Assembly: GCA_903915555.1 (NCBI GenBank)
Contig: CAIWTL010000633.1
Span: 1-5,085 of the forward strand
DNA from: an uncultured Micrococcales bacterium
GTDB lineage: Bacteria; Actinomycetota; Actinomycetes; S36-B12; GCA-2699445
Direction: 5' to 3'
Length of the DNA: 5,085 bases
Below are positions 1-5,085 of this stretch, piece after piece. Under the pieces are notes generated by a model. It searched no databases and was not told where the DNA came from. It was given only the letters and a program-made list of their open reading frames with translations. The translations under genes and the position numbers were made by a program. Each line of letters opens with the position of its first letter. The first letter of the stretch is position 1.

Positions 1-506
1 GGGGCGTCGCCGGTGAGGCGCAGCGGGATCGTGACCCCGTTCAGGGCATCGTCGAACGACAGCGTCACCTCTGACTCCACATCGGCACCGCGGCGGGGGC
101 GCCGCGCACCGGCCCCACCACCGCCTCCGCCTCCGCGGTTGAAGAGCCCGCCGAAGATGTCACCGAGGTCCCCCGCGCCGGATCCGGCGCGACCGAACAG
201 GTCGCTGAGAACGGGTCCGCCGCCGGCTCCCCCGCGTCCGCCACCGCCGGGGAAGCGGAAGCCGCCACTGCCGAACATGGAGCGCGCCTCGTCGTACTCC
301 TTGCGCTTCTCCTCGTCACCGACGACCGAGTAAGCCTCGGAGACTTCCTTGAAGCGCTCCTCGGCCTTCTTGTCGTCGGGGTTCTTGTCGGGGTGGAGGT
401 CGCGCGCGAGTTTGCGGTAGGCCTTCTTGATGTCAGCCGCCGAGGCGTCCTTCTTGACCCCGAGGGCCTTGTAGAAGTCCTTCGTCACCCAGTCCTGTGG
501 GGTCAT
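1..506 (-). CDS. dnaJ: Chaperone DnaJ (Hsp40), N-terminal part, cut by the window edge
   Basis: Co-chaperone that brings unfolded clients to DnaK and stimulates its ATPase in the cytoplasm. Only the first 168 codons are present. Seen in the translation: a J-domain at about residues 9-75 with the HPD tripeptide at 38-40 (context RDLHPDKNPDD), which is the DnaK-contacting motif. A Gly/Phe-rich linker follows at about 79-132, including DLFGR, DIFGGLF and a run of seven glycines. From about residue 140 the sequence (RRGADVESEVTLSFDDAL) is the start of C-terminal substrate-binding domain I. The zinc-finger cysteines (CxxCxGxG repeats) would lie beyond the edge, so they cannot be checked. The ATG at 506 is preceded by a very strong Shine-Dalgarno site. 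It is the third gene of the operon, 63 bases after grpE. The position right after grpE and the start KDFYKALGV match the actinobacterial DnaJ1 type. Confidence 0.97.
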   Translation of the reverse strand, partial: MTPQDWVTKDFYKALGVKKDASAADIKKAYRKLARDLHPDKNPDDKKAEERFKEVSEAYSVVGDEEKRKEYDEARSMFGSGGFRFPGGGGRGGAGGGPVLSDLFGRAGSGAGDLGDIFGGLFNRGGGGGGGAGARRPRRGADVESEVTLSFDDALNGVTIPLRLTGDA

Positions 507-512
507 CGGTCA

Positions 513-520
513 CCTCCTCC
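513..520 (-). promoter_or_regulatory. Strong Shine-Dalgarno site of dnaJ
   Basis: The minus strand reads GGAGGAGG followed by six bases (TGACCG) and then the ATG of dnaJ. It is the strongest ribosome binding site in the window and fixes the dnaJ start. It suggests independent, efficient initiation of dnaJ, unlike grpE, which depends on overlap with dnaK. Confidence 0.85.
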
Positions 521-569
521 GTGTTCTGTCGTTGTCGCCACTGTCATTCGGTCTCGTGTGGTCGGTGGA

Positions 570-1186
570 TCATTCGGCGTCGGTCACACCGACGCGGGCG
601 GGACGGATGACACGGTCCTTGACGCGGTACCCGACCTGATAGACGGCCGACACGGTGGGTTCCGTGACATCCGGGCTGGTGTCGGACGTCATGGCCTCGT
701 GCACGTTGGGGTCGAAGACCTCCCCCACCTCGCCGTAGGACTCGACACCGTTCTTGGTCGCATAGGCCTCGATGGACTCCCCGACGGCTTTGAAGCCGCC
801 TTCCAGTTCACCGTGCTCACGGGCGCGGCCGATGTCGTCGAGGACCGGGAGGATGTCGCCCATGAGGGCGGCGACGGTGACGTCGCGCTGCACATCGCGA
901 TCCCGGTCCACGCGCTTGCGGTAGTTGGCGTACTCGGCCGACAGCCGCTGCAGGTCCGCGGTGAGCTCATTGACGCGCTCGCTCTCCGCCACCAGTGGGT
1001 GGGGCTCCCCGGAAGCCGCCGTGTCACCTGACGGCGCGGGCGCCTCGGCACTCGGCCGCGCTTCGAAGGTCTCGGGGTCGATGCGCCGCTTGTCGCGGAA
1101 CACCATCCCCTCGCGCTCCTCCTGCTCGGGGTCGGACTCCCCGGCAGGGGAGCCCTGCCGGGGAGTCTGGCCGAACGGACTGTCCG

Positions 1187-1190
<4 letters not shown>
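570..1190 (-). CDS. grpE: GrpE, nucleotide exchange factor for DnaK
   Basis: GrpE works as a homodimer that releases ADP from DnaK and so resets the chaperone cycle. The 206-residue protein has three parts. Residues 1-65 are a low-complexity, acidic and Pro/Ala-rich, probably disordered tail, including the actinobacterial-looking FRDKRRIDPETFE at 31-43. A long helix that should dimerise lies at about 68-130 (ERVNELTADLQRLSAEYANYRKRVDRDRDV). The C-terminal beta domain carries the family signature, with FDPNVHEAM at 159-167 and GYRVKDRVIRPARVGV at 187-202. The start is a GTG whose last bases overlap the dnaK stop (GTGA, bases 1190-1187), a layout typical of translational coupling. A modest GAGGG lies nine bases upstream of the GTG, inside dnaK. 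A 15-bp perfect inverted repeat falls in codons 8-19, in the disordered tail where the amino acid sequence is least constrained. Confidence 0.97.
1135..1167 (-). repeat. Perfect 15-bp inverted repeat (hairpin) in the first codons of grpE
   Basis: The arms at 1135-1149 and 1153-1167 are exact reverse complements (plus strand GACTCCCCGGCAGGG and CCCTGCCGGGGAGTC) with a three-base spacer. In the mRNA this is a 15-bp, mostly G-C stem with a CUC loop, starting 23 bases after the first base of the grpE start codon. It has no U-tract, so it is not a standard intrinsic terminator. It encodes residues 8-19 of GrpE (QTPRQGSPAGES). Confidence 0.9.
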
Positions 1191-3025
<1,835 letters not shown>

Positions 3026-3030
3026 GGATT

Positions 3031-3036
3031 CTCCTT
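3031..3036 (-). promoter_or_regulatory. Shine-Dalgarno site of dnaK
   Basis: The minus strand reads AAGGAG, then five bases (AATCC), then the dnaK ATG. It decides the start, because the open frame continues 57 codons further upstream into sequence unlike any DnaK. I see no upstream CUCC stretch in the leader that would obviously pair with it, so there is no sign of a simple RNA thermometer masking it. Confidence 0.85.
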
Positions 3037-3037
3037 T

Positions 3038-3065
3038 TGAGTGTTTCTGGCTGAGTGTTTCTGGC
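3038..3065 (-). repeat. Two-copy 14-bp tandem repeat in the dnaK leader
   Basis: The plus-strand unit TGAGTGTTTCTGGC occurs exactly at 3038-3051 and again at 3052-3065, and the identity extends one base further (T). It lies directly upstream of the dnaK Shine-Dalgarno site. Each copy begins with TGAGT, the core of the HAIR half-site, so the copies place two half-sites in direct orientation. It could be a recent duplication, an auxiliary HspR contact, or neutral. Confidence 0.85.
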
Positions 3066-3106
3066 TCTCTGCCGGTTGGTCTGTCCGGGTGGCCGCCCCG
3101 CCTCAG

Positions 3107-3133
3107 GTGGCGAACCCCACGGAGGGGCACCAC
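3107..3133 (-). other. Possible hairpin in the dnaK 5' leader
   Basis: On the mRNA strand, GUGGUG then CCCC, loop UCCGU, GGGG, a UU bulge, then CGCCAC can fold into a 6+4 bp stem with one G-U pair and a two-base bulge. It lies within the predicted leader of about 130 bases, some 80 bases upstream of the dnaK ATG. Its role, if any, is unknown; in such GC-rich DNA a stem of this quality can arise by chance. Confidence 0.4.
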
Positions 3134-3134
3134 G

Positions 3135-3155
3135 ATGGAGCGTGACGGACTCACG
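3135..3155. promoter_or_regulatory. Degenerate second HAIR-like operator over the predicted dnaK transcription start
   Basis: The plus strand reads ATGGAGC, seven bases, ACTCACG. Against the HspR consensus CTTGAGT-N7-ACTCAAG this matches 10 of 14 positions. Its right half (ACTCACG) is identical to that of the stronger site at 3205-3225. It overlaps the predicted transcription start of dnaK, where a bound repressor would block RNA polymerase. Confidence 0.45.
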
Positions 3156-3159
3156 ACAT

Positions 3160-3188
3160 ATAGTGCAACGGGCGCAGCTCCCTGTCCA
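3160..3188 (-). promoter_or_regulatory. Candidate dnaK promoter
   Basis: On the minus strand, TGGACA (3188-3183) matches five of six bases of the TTGACA -35 box. It is followed after 17 bases by CACTAT (3165-3160) as a weak -10 box. An alternative -10 is TATATG (3162-3157) with a 20-base spacer. The predicted start is around 3150-3154, giving a leader of about 130 bases. The -10 choice is uncertain, but the placement between two HAIR-like sites is consistent. Confidence 0.5.
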
Positions 3189-3204
3189 TTCCACAATCAC
3201 TTAA

Positions 3205-3225
3205 CTTGAGTCGTCCCGACTCACG
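3205..3225. promoter_or_regulatory. HAIR element, binding site for the heat-shock repressor HspR
   Basis: The plus strand reads CTTGAGT, seven bases (CGTCCCG), ACTCACG. This matches the HspR-associated inverted repeat CTTGAGT-N7-ACTCAAG at 13 of 14 positions with exact spacing. HspR is known to repress dnaK operons in Streptomyces and mycobacteria, where hspR usually lies just after dnaJ; that place is outside this window. The site is about 17 bases upstream of the candidate -35 box. Its right arm overlaps the 8-bp palindrome TCACGTGA (3221-3228). Confidence 0.88.
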
Positions 3226-3257
3226 TGATCTCCGTCACACACTCAGATCGTCGATTC

Positions 3258-3289
3258 CCGAGACCCCGCCGCATGGGGCGGGGTCTCGG
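3258..3289. repeat. Perfect 13-bp inverted repeat between the divergent genes
   Basis: The arms CCGAGACCCCGCC (3258-3270) and GGCGGGGTCTCGG (3277-3289) are exact reverse complements around a six-base loop (GCATGG). It resembles the GC-rich terminator stems of actinobacteria but has no T-tract on either side. It also sits between two divergent transcripts, where no transcript is expected to end. It could be a relic terminator, a protein-binding palindrome or a dispersed genomic repeat. Confidence 0.85.
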
Positions 3290-3381
3290 CCGCGTACGGC
3301 CGGTTCGCCGGACTCCGCCCGCGACCGCCGCCTGTGGACAGGTTCCGCGGAGAGGCAAGATCCCGGCCCACGCTGTCCCCC

Positions 3382-4281
3382 ATGAGTTCACCCACCTCGC
3401 GGGGCCTCGCCCTGGCCGATCATCAGGGGGGCGTCGTGACGCGCTCTCAGCTGTACACACTCGGGCTCACTCCGCGGACGCTGTCGCGTCGGGTGGGTGA
3501 CGGCCTGTGGCTGCCCCACGGCCGTGACGTCCTGGTGCTCCGCGGGACCCCTGATGACCTCGCCACCCGCTCGCGTGTCGCCGGGCTCCGCCACCCCGGA
3601 TCAGTCCTCACCGGCCCCTCGGCCGCCGCCCTCACCGGGGACGGGCCGTGGCGCGGGATCGACCTCGGCGACCATCCGTGGCTGGTCGGCCGACGCAACC
3701 AGACGCCCGCCGCACGGGTGCTCAGCCACCCGGGGATCGCCAGCGTCGGCGACGGACCGTGGCGGATCGCTGTCGCGAATGACGCGATCATCGACATGCT
3801 CCGATTCCTGCCCGTCGACGATGCCAGGAACCTGGGATTCACCGCCGTGCAGACCCGGGCGATCAGGCTGCGCGACCTGGCGATCGCGGCGGAACGACTG
3901 AACGGACTGGCCGGCATGCAGCAGTTGGCGGAGGTGCATCGCGATCTTGCCGACGGTGCCCACTCCTACGGCGAGCGCGAACTGCTGGTCCTCCTGCGGC
4001 AGGCGGGCCTGCGCGGCTGGGAGGCCAATGCGCGGGTCAGCCTGCCCGGCGGATACGTCGTCGTGGATGTCGCTTTCCGGCACTGGCGCCTCGCGATCGA
4101 GGTCGACGGGCGGGCCTTCCACACCGATCGTCGATCATTCCAGCGGGATCGCACCCGCCAGAACCGGCTGACGAACGCCGGGTGGACGGTGCTGCGTTAC
4201 ACCTGGGAGGACGTCACCCGACGCCCGGAGCGGGTCGTCGCGGAGATCGAGGCCGCGTGTTCGCGAGCAGCGTCCCACTGA
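3382..4281 (+). CDS. AbiEi-like winged-helix and DUF559 (Vsr-like) nuclease-like protein
   Basis: Probable two-domain protein of 299 residues; its function is not known. Residues about 8-55 (ADHQGGVVTRSQLYTLGLTP, then TLSRRVGDGLWLPHGRDVLVL) resemble the winged-helix N-terminal domain of AbiEi-family antitoxins. Residues 56-190 are a middle region without a motif I recognise. Residues about 195-292 match DUF559, related to Vsr and PD-(D/E)XK nucleases: YGERE (196-200), VVVDVAF (226-232), LAIEVDGRAFH (237-247), QRDRTRQNRL (254-263) and WTVLRYTWEDV (268-278). Candidate catalytic residues are Glu198 or Glu200, Asp229, Glu240 and Asp242. The ATG at 3382 starts just before the winged helix. A GTG at 3334 would add 16 residues unlike the family. 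Neither start has a good Shine-Dalgarno site (AGAGG is about 27 bases upstream), so a short leader or leaderless start is possible. No AbiEii-like toxin or DNA methylase is adjacent, which makes it an orphan. Domain calls are from pattern recognition only. Confidence 0.85.
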   Translation: MSSPTSRGLALADHQGGVVTRSQLYTLGLTPRTLSRRVGDGLWLPHGRDVLVLRGTPDDLATRSRVAGLRHPGSVLTGPSAAALTGDGPWRGIDLGDHPWLVGRRNQTPAARVLSHPGIASVGDGPWRIAVANDAIIDMLRFLPVDDARNLGFTAVQTRAIRLRDLAIAAERLNGLAGMQQLAEVHRDLADGAHSYGERELLVLLRQAGLRGWEANARVSLPGGYVVVDVAFRHWRLAIEVDGRAFHTDRRSFQRDRTRQNRLTNAGWTVLRYTWEDVTRRPERVVAEIEAACSRAASH

Positions 4282-4361
4282 GACGCCAGCCGTTCCCACC
4301 TCCCCGCCACCAGTGGCGGCCACCGGGGATCAGTCCCACGGTCTCGCTCGGCCGCCCCGGC
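4282..4361 (+). other. Short intergenic stretch with a weak stem-loop
   Basis: The DNA after the DUF559 gene holds CCGCCA (4304-4309) and TGGCGG (4314-4319) around CCAG, a 6-bp stem without a T-tract. It may end transcription of the upstream gene, but the support is weak. Nothing else is evident before the promoter that follows. Confidence 0.3.
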
Positions 4362-4390
4362 GTGACACGCGGTCGGGGTCCCCCTAGGCT
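4362..4390 (+). promoter_or_regulatory. Promoter of the secreted-protein gene, probably giving a leaderless mRNA
   Basis: GTGACA (4362-4367) matches five of six bases of TTGACA. TAGGCT (4385-4390) fits the actinobacterial -10 form TANNNT, with a 17-base spacer. Seven bases after the -10 box is the G of the GTG at 4397, so transcription and translation are predicted to start at the same base. The -35 box lies inside an 11-base palindrome (GCGTGACACGC, 4360-4370) that could be an operator. Confidence 0.65.
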
Positions 4391-4396
4391 CACGTG

Positions 4397-5085
4397 GTGA
4401 CTGCATGTGCTACCCCTCACCGCGGCCGGAAGTTGACTCTCGTGGCTGCAGCCACCCTCCTCCTGGGATCGGCGGGTGCGATCGGAGTCGCCCCCTCCGC
4501 CCAGGCGGGCACCTGCTCGAGCAAGACCGGCGGGAGCTCCAACACGCTCATCTGGACGGGGTCGGGCTACACCTGCGCGTACGTCGCCTCCAACGGCAAC
4601 AACAAGATCGGTGCGTGGGCCACCGAGTCGTGGACGTCCAGCACGGCCAAGGGTTTCGAGAAGCGCTACAACTGCCAGAAGCAGAGCGGCGGCGTCACCG
4701 TCACCTACATCTACACCAACAGCGGCGGTACCAATATCGGGTCGTCGATCACCTACACCGCCTTCAACGGTGAGGACGGTTCGCGGCACTGGACCGGGGC
4801 CGTGTTGTGGAACACACCTGACGGGGGCAAGGCTGCCAGTAGCCAGTACAACAGTAGTTGCTCCGGCTACACCGTCTACTCCAACCTCGTCTACCTGAGC
4901 AAGGCCAGCATGACGGGCCCCACGAGCATCTCGCCCAACGCGAAGGCCTCCTACTCCGTCACGGTGACGAACCCCGACGGCGGGACCTCACCGGTCGGCA
5001 GCGTTGTCCTGTTCCAGCAGAAGGGGTCGTCGCAGAGCCCCGCCGGCAAGAACTGCGACGGCACCGCCAACGGCGGCACCGACCC
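4397..5085 (+). CDS. Secreted protein with N-terminal four-Cys domain and Ig-like domain, 3' end missing
   Basis: Open to the window edge: 229 codons seen, no stop. Residues 1-37 form a clear Sec signal peptide, with a basic HRGRK, a hydrophobic stretch from LTLVAAATLLLG onwards, and an APSAQA end that fits cleavage after Ala37. No lipobox is seen. The mature N-terminal domain, about 38-165, is rich in Thr, Ser, Gly, Asn and aromatics. Its four cysteines (40, 60, 93, 155) suggest two disulfides; I do not recognise the family. From about 169 the pattern LSKASMTGPTSISPNAKASY, then SVTVTNPDGGTSPVGSVVLF, resembles bacterial Ig-like repeats (Big_3_5 type) common in cell-surface or exported proteins; Cys220 lies in it. 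The TAG stop at 4385-4387 limits the start to GTG 4394 or GTG 4397. There is no Shine-Dalgarno site, and the promoter spacing favours 4397 as a leaderless start. A surface or adhesive role is inference only. Confidence 0.85.
   Translation, partial: MTACATPHRGRKLTLVAAATLLLGSAGAIGVAPSAQAGTCSSKTGGSSNTLIWTGSGYTCAYVASNGNNKIGAWATESWTSSTAKGFEKRYNCQKQSGGVTVTYIYTNSGGTNIGSSITYTAFNGEDGSRHWTGAVLWNTPDGGKAASSQYNSSCSGYTVYSNLVYLSKASMTGPTSISPNAKASYSVTVTNPDGGTSPVGSVVLFQQKGSSQSPAGKNCDGTANGGTD

Noticed and set aside
110..140. Simple repeat of CCTCCG-like units
   Set aside because: It encodes the seven-glycine run of the DnaJ Gly/Phe linker, which is ordinary low complexity for this region.
393..1031. 212-codon plus-strand open frame opposite dnaJ and grpE
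   Set aside because: It overlaps conserved coding sequence on the other strand, and the translation is Val/Gly/His-rich without family features, typical of GC-rich shadows.
3221..3228. Palindrome TCACGTGA as a separate operator; a CACGTG also occurs at 4391-4396
   Set aside because: A CACGTG hexamer is expected by chance in DNA of this composition, and the first copy is largely explained by the HAIR arm it overlaps.
3026..3381. CIRCE operator (HrcA site) upstream of dnaK
   Set aside because: No TTAGCACTC-N9-GAGTGCTAA-like sequence is present; the inverted repeat found fits HAIR instead.
3334..3381. GTG at 3334 as the start of the DUF559 gene
   Set aside because: There is no Shine-Dalgarno site before it and the added 16 residues do not resemble the family N-terminus; ATG 3382 fits better.
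4214..4789. 191-codon minus-strand open frame across the intergenic region and the secreted-protein gene
   Set aside because: It runs opposite two well-supported plus-strand genes; the product is low-complexity, and a clear promoter and signal peptide support the other strand.

Overview
The window comes from a high-GC Gram-positive bacterium of the Actinomycetota. Four things support this. The chaperone genes are ordered dnaK-grpE-dnaJ. A near-perfect HspR operator (HAIR) lies upstream of dnaK. DnaK lacks the extra ATPase-domain segment found in Gram-negative homologues. GTG starts and a TANNNT-type leaderless promoter are used. DnaK and GrpE read most like those of mycobacteria, Dietzia and their relatives, but that placement is only an impression.

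Bases 1-3025, minus strand: a heat-shock chaperone operon transcribed right to left. dnaK (612 aa) is complete and overlaps grpE (206 aa, GTG start) by 4 bases. After a 63-base gap comes dnaJ, of which the first 168 codons are present before the window edge. The proteins form the Hsp70 cycle: DnaJ delivers clients and stimulates ATP hydrolysis, DnaK clamps the client, and GrpE exchanges ADP. The first codons of grpE hold a perfect 15-bp inverted repeat, the strongest unexplained structure in the window.

Bases 3026-3381: a divergent intergenic region of 356 bp. It carries the dnaK Shine-Dalgarno site, a 14-bp tandem repeat, a leader hairpin, a candidate dnaK promoter, one clear and one degenerate HAIR, and a perfect 13-bp hairpin of unknown role. 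Core HAIR half-sites are clustered here.

Bases 3382-4281, plus strand: a 299-aa protein with an AbiEi-like winged-helix N-terminus and a C-terminal DUF559 (Vsr-like, PD-(D/E)XK-type) nuclease-like domain. No toxin partner or methylase is next to it.

Bases 4282-4396: a short intergenic region ending in a good promoter whose predicted start coincides with a GTG codon. Bases 4397-5085, plus strand: the 5' part of a gene for a secreted protein, with a signal peptide, a four-cysteine N-terminal domain that I do not recognise and the start of a bacterial Ig-like domain; it runs off the window.

The two plus-strand genes show no functional link to the chaperones or to each other. I see no mobile element, CRISPR array, tRNA or rRNA. 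The most interesting signals are regulatory: the multi-site HspR control region, the grpE hairpin and the leaderless secreted-protein gene.
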